Shown one piece after another: positions 22,060 through 31,885 of a stretch of 64,000 bases of DNA. Source of the stretch: Ypsolopha sequella. Lineage: Eukaryota > Arthropoda > Insecta > Lepidoptera > Ypsolophidae. The notes beneath the pieces were generated by a model. That model made no database searches, had not been told where the DNA came from, and was given only the letters and a program-made list of their open reading frames with translations. The stretch lies in contig OW203989.1 in the NCBI GenBank assembly GCA_934047225.1, forward strand, positions 7,477,977-7,541,976, given 5' to 3'. The translations under genes and the position numbers were made by a program. How positions within the stretch are numbered: the stretch's first letter is position 1; every line of letters starts with the position of its first letter.

Positions 22060-22403
22060 AATATATCGTCACGACATGAATCCCCGAGGGAGTGTCAGAG
22101 GTATTCCGAGTGTGAAATGTGAAATGCAAGTCGCCGTCCATATTCGGTACACCCGCGTTCACGGACGATTATCACGTCCCAACTTGATGAGTGGTGAGCT
22201 CTATCGCCGTACTTCGGGCACGCTACGCTAGCTACACGCTTTTTAGGGTATGCAGGTTTCCTGACGATGTTTTCCTTTACCGTTCAGCAAGTAAAAACAA
22301 ATACTATGCACATATATTTCGAAAAACTCATTGATGCATATCCGACCGGGGATCGAACCTTTATCTCAAGATTGAGAGGCCAGCGTTCTACTCCTGCTTC
22401 TTA
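22060..22403 (-). mobile_element. tRNA-headed SINE
   Basis: On the minus strand, the tRNA-like head is near 22403-22330: a damaged A box around 22390 and a B box read as GGTTCGATCCCCGGTCGGAT. The body carries CATCGTCAGGAAACCTGCAT and the 3' end ACACTCGGAATACCTCTGAC, then CCCTCGGGGATTCATGTCGT. Same family as 35298-35644. Expected to be transcribed by RNA polymerase III and moved by a LINE; this copy's A box is mutated. Confidence 0.75.
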
Positions 22404-22451
22404 TAATTTTATATTTACACAAATTTAAGAAAATTACAAGAATTTGCTAAT

Positions 22452-22732
22452 CGGTGTAACTACAAAACAGTGTTTAACTTTAGACAGTGTTTAAATCTGT
22501 TGCTGTCACGCTTTTACAATGTGAAAGAAAAGGTGACAACAACAGATTTAAACACTGTCTAAAGTTAAACACCGTTTTGTAGTAACACCGTATCGGTGTA
22601 ACTACAAAACGATGTTTAATTTTAGACAGTGTTTAAATCTGTTGCTGTCACTCTTTTACAATATGAAAGAAAAGGCGACAACAACAGATTTAAGCACTGT
22701 CTAAAGTTAAACACCGTTTTGTAGTAACACGG
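22452..22732. mobile_element. Two palindromic MITEs in direct tandem
   Basis: Two near-identical palindromes of about 139 bp (22452-22590 and 22594-22732). Each runs from CGGTGTAACTACAAAAC to GTTTTGTAGTAACACCG, with arms GTTTAACTTTAGACAGTGTT and TAAATCTGTTG. TA lies at the junction and at the right flank, fitting TA target use. No coding. Confidence 0.75.
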
Positions 22733-23052
22733 TATATTGTTATGCGCATAACAAATTAACGAAAAACATTAAATTTGAATACGTATTTCACGCAACCCTA
22801 ATAAGGCTTTCAATGTCATTCCCCAAGAAGGTCAAGGTTAAGGTCAAAGGTTGAAGGTCAACCCTTTAACGCGGTACATAACTTGTTGTTTTACTAGCTC
22901 GTAATAACAGTTTTATATATCTAAACTAAATAAAAGTGACATGCCACTCAGTTACTCACTCTTCAGAAATTAAGAGGGCGCCGAGTAAAATAATCTAAAA
23001 AGACAGTCACTTTTAAATTGATTTATTGAATAATATTTCAAATATATAAAAT
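22733..23052. other. No feature recognised
   Basis: AT-rich, with a short AAGGTCAAGGTTAAGGTCAA stretch at 22828. No coding. Confidence 0.4.
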
Positions 23053-23421
23053 ACTAGCTTTTGCCCGCGGCTTCACCCGCGTTGATTAAGTTTTTGTATA
23101 GTCGTATCGAATCCTATCACATCCCATCCCACTAATGCTACTATCCCATCCCATCCCATCCTCACTAACCTATCCCACTAATATTCAACGGCGTGAAGGA
23201 GTAACAGTACATCACTTTTCTATAGGAACTTGACACCCCATTGCCTTCCAATGGGAACTGATTTATGGGATAAAAAGTAGCGTATGTCCTATTCCAGGTC
23301 TCGAACTACATTGGTGCAAAGTTTCAGCCTAACCGTTTCAGTAGTTTCGGCGTGAAAGAGTAACAAACATCCATCCATCCATCCATCCATCCAAACTGTC
23401 GCATTTATAATATTAGTGGGA
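23053..23421 (+). repeat. Lepidopteran LINE/SINE module with CATC microsatellites
   Basis: Starts CTAGCTTTTGCCCGCGGCTT and ends GTGAAAGAGTAACAAACATC, a CCAT tandem (23369-23393) and GCATTTATAATATTAGTGGG. A second CCATCCCATCCC-rich tract is at 23118-23162. Landmarks CAAAGTTTCAGCCTAACCGT are typical of the 3' end of lepidopteran non-LTR elements. Confidence 0.7.
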
Positions 23422-23788
23422 TAGTGGGATATATTTATTATCACAGAGAATGTATCTACACTTCCGCCGCAGTGAATACTAAAAATAACTTATGGTGTAA
23501 CAAGCAAATCTATCTAAATTAGGCCCAAAATCTAAAAAAGGTATTGGGGTTTTAGCATGGGTTTTAGTCATTTCACTTAACTGTCGAATTTTGTCTCAAC
23601 CACAACTCAAGACAATCACAAACGTTATAAAATACAATGGAGCCGTTTCACATTTTTAAAATTTTGTCTGGTAAATTAAATATGATTTTTTCTTTTAAAT
23701 TCAATTAATACTGCCACGATAAAAAACGACCATGAGAGAACAAGCGAGGTGTCTAATCGTTCTAGGCTCGGCGCAGCCTTAAGAGGTA
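23422..23788. other. No feature recognised
   Basis: AT-rich, no coding. Confidence 0.4.
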
Positions 23789-24240
23789 GTTTTTAGGGTT
23801 TCATACCCGAAGGGTGCCAAACGGGACCCTATTACCACAAAATAACCATTTATAGAATGTTTACTCCGAATAACTAGCGAAAACAGGCGCACGCACACAT
23901 AGACGCGTACGTACGACGATCTCGGAGATACTCGGGTGAATGCCAATACGAAATTCTGCCGAGATCATCGTACGTACGCGTCTATGCATGTGTGCGTCTG
24001 TTTTCGCTCCGTCGTCGAGTCGGCCTTCTGGTTGTATTTATTTTGTGCTATAACTAAGCCTCCGCTGTCTGCCCGTCCGTTCGTCTGTCACGTAGGTCTA
24101 CAGCTTCAACAATTAAAGGTAGCCAGTTGAAATTTTCACATTTGATACTATAGCTGCTACCAACTTTAACCCCACGGTGGGTCCCCATACAAAAACCTCG
24201 AAAATGTGGCATTTTTTGAACGTTATTATCATGTCCCCAC
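23789..24240 (+). repeat. Lepidopteran repeat L variant, split by insertion
   Basis: TTTTTAGGGTTTCATACCCG and AACGGGACCCTATTAC are separated from CTAAGCCTCCGCTGTCTGCC by the element at 23836-24057. In uninterrupted copies the two halves are adjacent (compare 13640-13662). It continues through CCAGTTGAAATTTTCACATT to GGGTCCCCATACAAAA. Confidence 0.65.
23836..24057. mobile_element. Small DNA element with strong internal hairpin, nested in repeat L
   Basis: Ends CACAAAATAA and TTATTTTGTG. Flanks CTATTAC and CTATAAC look like a 7-bp target duplication with one change. Inside, 23876-24008 is a hairpin with arms AGCGAAAACAGGCGCACGCA, then CATAGACGCGTACGTACGA and GATCTCGG, and their complements. 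No coding. Confidence 0.65.
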
Positions 24241-24910
24241 CCTTATTTCCGAGGTAATATTGTTCGATTGGTGTGATTAATTTATTGTTAATTAGTCTTA
24301 TTTCAAACTAGTCATAAGCATAAAGTAGCAAATGTATCTACCTACTTACTGTACGAAAGAAGCCTGGCTACCCATTTTACAGAGAATTCTAGCTTGGGAG
24401 CCAGGAACCAACAACTGTAAATGTTAAGACTTCATTTATCAATTTTAAAAAGCACCACCAATCCACTTCATTCCCTTTCCCATTCAATCCATTCATTCCT
24501 CGGGATCTCATTCACTCACCGATCCAAACTCAACATGTCAAAACCTCGCTGTAATACAGTCTAAATATTATTATAAAATAATATATAATTTAGTGAACTA
24601 TGCGTGTACATAGCACCAGGATTGATCAGGGGGCCCCCAGCCAGCAGCAGAGATAACCAGGAACATCAATATCATCAACTACCTGTAAGTCCCTCCAATT
24701 TCCTTTGGTGCTCTCTTTTCACATTTCAAAGCAAAGACACAACGACGCTCGATAAATCTAAATTTTAACCACCATACAGTCCACAACATAACAGTAACAT
24801 TTATTTTTCATTAAACATTTTTTCATTTTCATGAGGACTGAAAAATATGAAAAAAATCATGGTAAAAGGTGATTACGTAAATATTACAGGAAAATATAGC
24901 AGTTAAGATA
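24241..24910. other. No feature recognised
   Basis: AT-rich; a T-rich/CATTC-rich patch at 24460-24520. No coding I can support. Confidence 0.4.
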
Positions 24911-25112
24911 TTAGGGTTCCATACTCAGCAGGAACCGCGGATTGTTTGTCAGGTACTACCATTTTAGCTTCTTATTCGTGTCACCTTGACATTGCTATGA
25001 TATCTAATCTTTTTGTAATTTACCATATTTTTCGGGTCTGTACCCGTATTGTGTGGTGGTACAGAACCCTTTGTGCGCGAATCCGATTCTATATTCCACT
25101 GGCTTTTTCCCG
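24911..25112 (+). repeat. Lepidopteran repeat L, short variant
   Basis: ATTAGGGTTCCATACTCAGC at the left. GTGGTGGTACAGAACCCTTT, GTGCGCGAATCCGATTC and CTGGCTTTTT at the right. The middle is replaced or deleted relative to copies 1 and 2. Confidence 0.55.
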
Positions 25113-25659
25113 CGGCTTCGGTCGATGTATCTTTTAATCAATGTATATTGCTTTGCGCGTAAGATAGAAACTTTTATTGCCAGTTTAAGGCTTGGCAGTA
25201 GATAGACGTAAATATACGACACGAGGTCGTCGTTAGGGTTACTAATTAAGAGTTAATTCCATATTAGCCACGCTATTTATAAACTTATAATACGCATACT
25301 CTGGCATCGATTGTCCTAAACTCGTAAGCATGATCAATTTTAACGCAAAAATTAAAATTTGAACGTGTGCCACAAATTTTTAAGCTTCATGCTTTTAAGA
25401 CCAAAATTACTTATCACACACCAATAGCCAGAATGTGTAGATCATATGATGACATAAAGAGTTACAGCGATAACTTTGATATATTTTGAAACAACTTCAA
25501 TTCCTTTAAAAGAACATTGTGCTCACTTTATTTGGATGAAGAGTTAAGCTTATAACTTTTGTTTATTTTTATTTATTTTGTGTAACATCAATTTTATGTT
25601 TTGTTTTGTAGTTATATTTAATGTATATGATAGTTAAGTAATTTTTCGTCTTTTCACTG
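25113..25659. other. No feature recognised
   Basis: AT-rich. Could include decayed LINE coding upstream of 25660, but no readable frame found. Confidence 0.4.
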
Positions 25660-26190
25660 TGCATGTTGTGTGTATACGTTTTGGAAAGCAGCCTTGCAAC
25701 ACAACACGACATGTACTCCTATTCTTTTACAGTATCCGCAATCCGCCTCTGGAATAGTCTACCTTTGTTTATTTGAGATTCGCCAACTATTGCTGTTTTC
25801 AAAAATAAAGACTACCAGCATTACTTACAATCACAAAATTGTTGATTTTGTTTTGAATCACTGTCATAAGAGTCATCGTCTATATCTAGTATTATTCACG
25901 TATATAATTTATGTATTTGTATATATAGCTTTATGTAAATTTATCATTTGTATGTATTTATACTATATTCCCTCTATTTTATTTATTGTGTTATATATAT
26001 ATTTGTTTATTTTTATATATGTACATGATGTATATTATTTAGTATTCATTACCTTTATTATTTTTGGGCACTACCCTACATTCCCTACAACGCCCCAGGT
26101 TAACTGGAAGAAAAGGCTTTATAGCGTTAAGTTCGCCTCTGTACAGACATATTGTTATTGTGCAATAAAGAATTATTATTATTATTTTAA
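25660..26190 (+). pseudogene. LINE 3' end: reverse-transcriptase C-terminus and 3' UTR
   Basis: About 25710-25855 reads YSYSFTVSAIRLWNSLPLF, then a stop, then DSPTIAVFKNKDYQHYLQSQ. This is the C-terminal 'AIRLWNSLP...VFK' signature of insect LINE polymerases. A T-rich 3' UTR follows, with TAACTGGAAGAAAAGGCTTT, AATAAA at 26164-26169 and an ATT tandem tail (26171-26187). The long open frame across this region mixes frames and is not a gene. 5' truncated. Confidence 0.65.
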
Positions 26191-26690
26191 TAAATTTGGC
26201 TGTAATCTGTTGTATATACCTTGTTCACGCCACCAGCGTGACGTTCGCGCATGCGCATGACTAATTTCGCGGCGCAGCGCTGGCGCCACCTGACAGCGCC
26301 AGCGACTGGTGCGCCGGCGGTTCGCTCGCTCTCTTCCGCACGGGACATCGTCCGAACCACACGTGTGCACACACTCGCGCCGCCAACACGCCGAAATCTC
26401 GCGTATCCTGTGTTCCTACCAGTGTTGTGTTCATACCAGTGCTGTGTTTATTACTCCACGAACCAAGATATACTGTTCATCCCTGTCCAAGATCAGCCCT
26501 GTCATCATCAGCCCGACAAGGAGTACACCACGCGACACATTGTCGGCCCATCCACAGACATCCAAAACAGGTCAGTGCACCCACAATTCTCCAGTGTCAA
26601 TCCTCAAATCCCATCAGCTCTGCATTCCTGTAACCTCGCGGTTACATACCTTATAAATAAAATAAAAATAAATTAAATTAAATTAAATAA
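26191..26690. other. GC-rich island followed by AAATT microsatellite
   Basis: 26220-26400 is strikingly CpG-rich for this window (GCGCATGCGCATGAC, GCGGCGCAGCGCTGGCGCCA). A non-coding-looking C/A-rich stretch follows, then an (AAATT)n tract at about 26655-26690. Overlapping ORFs of 115-141 residues have no domain I recognise. Candidates are a promoter with first exon, or the 5' region or LTR of a retroelement. Confidence 0.4.
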
Positions 26691-26927
26691 ACTTTACTTC
26701 ATTCATTCATTAATTTAGATCTTGGTCGCACTTTACCATATACCATTTCATTAGCCATAGTGAATATCAATATTTGAACAGTGGTTGATCCTTCAATCAG
26801 GTTCAGTGTTGATTTATTCAACAGTAGAGAAGCAATCAAATATAATTAAGACAAATATAATAGCTTGCACTGAGGTTTGCTCGCTTAGATTTGGTGGCTG
26901 TCATAAATAGAAGCAGTATTAGGGTGC

Positions 26928-27075
26928 CGTACCCGTTAGAGCATTCGTAGTAGTTTTCACGTATGTAGCCACGAGTTTACTACGGCGCGTAGCACGCGCT
27001 ACGACTCCATTATATTTTCTGATTCGTAGACCCGCTTAGTCGTAGCTTAGTTTGACGTACGAGTAGGTATACTGT
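26928..27075. repeat. Repeat L 5' end joined to GTAGC-rich repeat
   Basis: ATTAGGGTGCCGTACCCGTT is the 5' end of repeat L. It changes directly into GTAGC/CTACG-rich text (TACTACGGCGCGTAGCACGC, TAGTCGTAGCTTAG) like 1141-1245 and 48750-48860. Confidence 0.45.
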
Positions 27076-27141
27076 AAACAATGTTGATTGAAATAAGCGT
27101 TACTTTGCGGAAGTCCATCATCAACTTATGGATATATTCAT

Positions 27142-27615
27142 AACTAGCTTTTGCCCGCGGCTTCACCCGAGTGGCCTACAGGAAACAAATGACAAAAGCG
27201 CTCTCACTCCCTCTCCATTGAATATATAACAAACAAAGCTAGTGAGGCCGAATAACTTGAATATTCGGACTACGAACGCGCCCAGCTCGGTGTTCGGCCT
27301 CGCTAGATACTCCCGGCTTCCGTGATGCTGCGAAGAAATTTATATACTAAAGTCGCACAATTCTTCACTGAACGAATAGATTCAGATGTCAGTGTGTAAA
27401 GTATTATAGTAGGTATGTGTCTTGCCCGCGACCCCAACCGCGCTTATTCAACTCTGCCCCGTTTTCGGCTTAGGCGTTAATTTATTAACACCTCTTATAG
27501 CCAATATGTTGAACAGGGTCACAACAATGATAATAAAAAAAACCGGATCCAAATCCGTACAGTGGTTTCGTAGATGTGCGTGAACAAACAGACGGACAGA
27601 AAAGAATTATAAAAA
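27142..27615 (+). repeat. Lepidopteran LINE/SINE 3' modules
   Basis: CTAGCTTTTGCCCGCGGCTT at 27144 and a second module from 27421 (CTTGCCCGCGACCCCAACCG, CCCCGTTTTCGGCTTAGGCG, TATGTTGAACAG, ATCCAAATCCGTACAGTGGT). The second module matches 57833-58030. Confidence 0.6.
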
Positions 27616-27723
27616 TCGCTGATTTTTGTTTTTTTAGTCTTCTCTAGTCACCCCTTTTATATTCTTATTACTTTTCTTCAATGTAATGTACAACACACTG
27701 GGGTTCTATTCTTTTATTACTTA

Positions 27724-28140
27724 TATTTATTTATTTATTTATTAATACACATGAATACATTACAGACACAAGTCCAATGCGTATACATGGAAAACAGAAA
27801 CAAATTTTAATACACTAAAAATCAAAATATACATACACTTAGAATAAAAATGGTTACTGCTCCAAGTATTTCACCACACATGTGTGGATTTGGGTCAGTG
27901 ATGCAGAGAAAACATCCATCTCTGGTTGATCTCTAGCCATACCGTTGAGTAAACGAAGCACGCGGCTGAGAGGGGCCTTGTTCACGAGGTTAGTGCGAGC
28001 CCCCGGACACTGGAACAGTCTATGACTGCGCGCGCGCGTGTACTGATCCGGCACCCATAGATATATCAGTGCCAGCAACGATGAGACATGAGTCAAACCT
28101 CTTAGAATTTTTACCATAAACATAGCCATTGTGGAATCCC
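27724..28140 (-). pseudogene. LINE reverse-transcriptase C-terminus with 3' tail
   Basis: A minus frame of about 90 residues (28129-27854) reads YLWVPDQYTRARSHRLFQCP, then ARTNLVNKAPLSRVLRLLNG and IDLF-like MDVFSASLTQI. This C-terminal region is common to many insect LINE polymerases. It is homologous to 55160-55445 (NYLRARNHKLF...ARTNV). The 3' UTR runs to an AATAAATAAATA tail at 27724-27745. Truncated at the 5' side by the module at 28145. Confidence 0.65.
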
Positions 28141-28144
28141 TTCT

Positions 28145-28318
28145 TATATGTATTGATATTGAATGGCGGCTCTGCTGATGGATCCCATTTCTCCCGTTTC
28201 CGTGAAATCCCTAAAATCCCTTCTAAGTGGATGTCTACGTCACACAAGGAACCTACAGTCTAAATTTCATGTTCTTAGGTCCAGCCGCTTGGTATAGGCG
28301 TTTAAAGATCAGTCAGTC
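28145..28318 (+). repeat. LINE/SINE module
   Basis: GATGTCTACGTCACACAAGG, CTAAATTTCATGTTCTTAGG and TCCAGCCG match 6425-6540. A T-rich stretch with TTATTTATTC follows to about 28440. Confidence 0.5.
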
Positions 28319-28451
28319 TTGGTTTATATTTATTTATTCTTTATTTACTATTTATTTCATGCATAAATATATTTAGTACAGATTTCAATCACACTCACAT
28401 TCTCAACCACCCTTTTCTAAGAACCTAAGATATCACATTCACACATCCCCT

Positions 28452-29064
28452 CTCACCGATGGATATGGATATACCGCCATCAATCTGTCCTTGGTGTGGT
28501 GGGCCACCTGGTTCTGCCTGTCTGAGAGCTGTTCTCTTACTCTCCCGCTCTCCCCCGAATAGGGTTACCAGGGGTTAAAATTGAAAAGCCGGCCGCAAGC
28601 AATAAAAAATCCTGATTTCTGTAAAAAAGTCCGGTCTTTCGCTGAAAATAAAACTCAGAAGATTATAATTAAACTTTATTAACTGAAATTACATTTTTTG
28701 CACTTAATACTTTTGTCCAGTGGCAACAGCTTTCAACAAGTTTGTTTTTGAAAAAATTCACGGTTAAATTGTGCATATGTCATATTCTTTAAATTAATAT
28801 GAGTGAGTAATATTGCTTTTATTGACTCAACTGCCAATGTATGTATTTCTTTCCTTCGTCCATTGTTGAATGTCAAAAAGCCGGTCTTGATTAAAATCCG
28901 GCCGGAGTCCGGTCTTAACTCTAAAAAGCCGGTCAAGACCGGCTTTATCCGGTCAGATGGTAACCCTACCCCCGAATAACGTCGGCAGAGTCTGCGAGTA
29001 AGATGGTGTTACGTCCACAGCACAGCAGTCAAGTCCGGCATCAACTCTTTTAGTCGCCTCTGAA
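28452..29064 (-). mobile_element. SINE-like element with an RTE 3' end, copy 3, split by hAT
   Basis: Minus-strand copy of the 390-734 family. GATGCCGGACTTGACTG at its 5' end (about 29035) and GGCGGTATATCCATATCCAT near 28460. The RTE-like 3' tail is missing. It is interrupted by the 409-bp element at 28560-28968, with an exact 8-bp target duplication. Confidence 0.65.
28560..28968. mobile_element. Non-autonomous hAT-like element with intact target duplication
   Basis: 409 bp. The terminal repeats are perfect 11-mers, TAGGGTTACCA and TGGTAACCCTA. The flanking CCCCCGAA (28552-28559 and 28969-28976) is an exact 8-bp duplication, the hAT hallmark. Subterminal regions repeat AAGCCGGTC/GACCGGCTT several times, as expected for transposase binding sites. 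No coding. It splits the SINE-like copy at 28452-29064. Confidence 0.85.
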
Positions 29065-29904
29065 TGAGTTACGAGTGCAAGCTTGCGCAGGTACAGTCAA
29101 GGAAACAATAATATCAACGGTTGATTATTAAATGTTTACTATAAGTAGGAAAGTGTACTTGTTGTACCTGCCTATTTAATTATTTATTTATTATTTTAGT
29201 GCAATCTTAACTATATTAATAAAACGCATTTATATAAACACAATTTTCCTACATTGTCGCCTTAAAACGCTATAACGTCCGCAAGGCATAACAACAACAA
29301 TAAACTTTAACAAACTAAATCAACAAATAAAGGCAACAAAAACAATAAACTATAACAAACACATTCGACGATAAACTTAACGAATCATGGATTTTTTTCC
29401 TCGAAGGTACTTTTCATGCAACGCGCGCGTGTGTAGTGTACGGACGTAGCACTAACACTAACGCATAGTGTTGATACCTGCTAAATGGCGAGCGGGGGGT
29501 GTGGTGCGGCACACAGGCGGGTGTGCTCCGCGCCCTCGCTCCTGTAACGTCCCCCTGACACCGTAAAACGGCTATTGCGTCTCCTCTTGCGGCTATCTTC
29601 AGAGGCGACTAAAAGATTGGCGCGCACTGTACCACCTATTGTATTGTTTATTCTGTACGGTGAACTTATTCATCTTTTTTGTTTATTCGATTCTTATTAC
29701 CAAGAGCTGTTACCTCTGAAAATTATATCAACATCAAAAACCCTCTTAAATATTCTAAAAGTGCCTTTTCTTGCACTTCTGCTTACAGCAGCACTCAACT
29801 TTAAGAATCACTTAAGGCCCTTTTAAAAGGTCTCTTTACAAAGAGAAATTATTAAGTTTAGGTACCTATCGCTGCTGGGTTCTGCTGTTGCGTTTTTTGT
29901 TCTT
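29065..29904. other. No gene confirmed; GC-rich patch
   Basis: AT-rich to 29395, then GC-rich at 29400-29630 (GCGAGCGGGGGGTGTGGTGC). TTCAGAGGCGACTAAAAG at 29597 is the exact inverse of 29047-29064, the 5' edge of SINE-like copy 3, so a related 5' fragment may start here. The 83-residue ORF at 29575 is unrecognised. Confidence 0.4.
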
Positions 29905-30065
29905 TTTAGGGATCCGTACCTCAAAATTGGTACTCTATAATGAGGGATCGCAGGCAGGATAAGGAAAGTGGGGTCTCAAGTTATCGTGAACGGTACTAAC
30001 ATTTGAGATAACGGTGCGGAACCCTCAGGACCCGTGACCTCTTTCACTTGACCGGATTTTTCGTT
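29905..30065 (+). repeat. Lepidopteran repeat L, diverged
   Basis: TTTTTAGGGATCCGTACCTC at the left and GGTGCGGAACCCTCAGGACC, TTTCACTTGACCGG and a T run at the right. The middle is short and unlike other copies. Confidence 0.5.
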
Positions 30066-30611
30066 TCGTCAGGAATAAGACGAATTTTCAGCATTGATAG
30101 TTTTTTATCAATATCGCAGGTAAATCATCAGAGCCGTGAGATTATAATTTACCTGCAACATCGAAATATCACTCGCTAATTGAATCTTCAAGAAATATCC
30201 GGAACTAATACTCTTAGAGCCTACATAATTTAATTTTGGTTATTAAATTATTAATATGAATAAGATGCAGGCAACCGTTAAGGCTACAAATAAAGTCAGA
30301 TTGAACACCTCATTTTGCATCAATCACAACTAAACTCTATGACGTTTCCTTTTAGTTTTAAAATCTATGATTTCATTTAGTTACTCGGCTTTTGATGAAA
30401 TTATTAAAATATTCTAAGACTCACCACCCACTGGGTCATTTGTTCACTTATTTTTAATACAAATTTCAGGGTTGTACTATTTAAGGATGGCTCTTGAAAA
30501 CCATATCATTTTGAGATAAATCTTGTAAAAATGGTAAATTGTTTGCTGATAATTAACCAAGTCTCTAATATACCTAACCACTACTAAATAAACCCGAAAC
30601 CGGTGTGCTCG
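30066..30611. other. No feature recognised
   Basis: AT-rich, no coding. Confidence 0.4.
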
Positions 30612-31505
30612 AAAGAGTGATGTCGCAAGCAAATAGTAAAATTCCGCCGTTTACAAACGTCAGTTTCTAAATGCTCGCTATTTTGCTATTTGACGAATAG
30701 TAGAATTCGGCATTTTCTAATTTACCTCGGCATATACCTAGTAATTCTGTTAGAAGTGTTGAGGTTCGCCTCGCTACACTCCGCTTCGCTCGGCTCCCAT
30801 TATGTACTTACATGTAAAAGCTCGTTCCCACTTGTCGGGTGTCAGGCCCGAATTTTAATCGGATGTTCCAGTGGCAGTGCATTTTATATGAAGCTATTTA
30901 CACTGGTCGGAAACCGATTTTGTGTCGGCGCCGACAAGAAATGTTAGGTGTTTTGCCAGCCCTCTACGCCCGGAAAAAAGTCATGTCGGATCTCTCTCGC
31001 CTATGAGTAAGTATGGCGCTGTTCACATTTGTCGAATGTCGGGGCCGACAATAGAAATATCGACAACCTTTCTTCAGTACAAATGCAGTCTCTGAACCTT
31101 CTATTTTGGTAGTTTAGGCTCACTAATATTCGAGTCAGTAGATCGTTGAATGTAGTTATTGACATCCTAAAATAATTGAAAAACTTAATTTCGTTACTTC
31201 TCAACTCTGTTATTAAGTTCTGAAATGTTCCCAAACTAGATCTTTCCCTCAGTATTGGGTACACCTAATATTTTCTTTTCTTAGCTGTCTTTATTCGTTT
31301 TCTTCTTAAATTAGGATTGCTTCGCTCCGTTCGTCGTCGCACCTATATTTCACATTTTCGTGAAAGACTTTCAATTTCGGCATTTTAGAAACGGCGGGCA
31401 TTTTTCAATTTGCCTAGTGGCAAATGCAAAACAGTGTGCGTTTAGAAACTGACGACCCGTTTGTAAACGGCGGAATTTTACTATTTGCCTGCCACAGTGA
31501 CACCG
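30612..31505 (-). mobile_element. PIF/Harbinger-like element, decayed
   Basis: About 890 bp bounded by inverted repeats of about 45 bases. The left has CAAATAGTAAAATTCCGCCG and TTTACAAACG; the right has CGTTTGTAAACGGCGGAATT and TTACTATTTG. The minus strand holds a transposase fragment (31040-31264). The rest includes a TCGCCTCGCT...TTCGCTCGGCTCC stretch shared with 48985-49150. Confidence 0.65.
31040..31264 (-). pseudogene. PIF/Harbinger transposase N-terminal fragment
   Basis: The minus frame reads YPILRERSSLGTFQNLITEL, RSNEIKFFNYFRMSITTFND and LLTRI, then RDCICTEERLSIFL. This is the conserved start of Harbinger/HARBI1-type DDE nucleases (…FFNYFRMS…F…L…I…P.ERL…L). The catalytic DDE residues lie further downstream and are absent here: after EERLSIFLL the frame runs into unrelated sequence. 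The frame is closed upstream by a stop. Non-functional. Confidence 0.75.
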
Positions 31506-31885
31506 CTGACCGCAATGTCAAACTTCCGCATGGCGTCAGCACGGGTGCGGAGGTACGGGGGGTGTCCTGAAAAGCCGGTGTTATTTCAGTAACACGAGCC
31601 TACTGTTTGGCGTGAAGGTAGACATGTGGTTACATAGTAGTATTCGCGCTACCAGTGATGTCTCGTGGCGGAGCACTTAGTTGAGTTTGAATAAGAACCA
31701 AAATCCTTTAATTAATAGGTTCTCTAGATGGAGTATTATAAGCTGCCCTTCAAAACAAAAGGCGGTAATCGATTATAATCAACATTGACGAAAGAATTAT
31801 TTTTTTGGAGTTCGCTCTTTGTTGGCATCGGTAATAGTCACAGAACTATGGTAATAGTAAAGTGGCTTAGAGCTATATTTTAAAA

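Noticed and set aside
23369..23393. CRISPR-like or telomeric array
   Set aside because: It is a simple CCAT microsatellite at the end of a LINE/SINE module; no spacers, and no TTAGG telomere repeats occur.
25670..26260. 196-residue ORF as an integral membrane protein
   Set aside because: The hydrophobic run is a T-rich LINE 3' UTR read in one frame. The true polymerase remnant (AIRLWNSLP) is in another frame at 25710-25855.
26251..26676. 141-residue ORF in the CpG-rich island as a gene
   Set aside because: Three overlapping frames are open there because of composition; no domain and no good start context.
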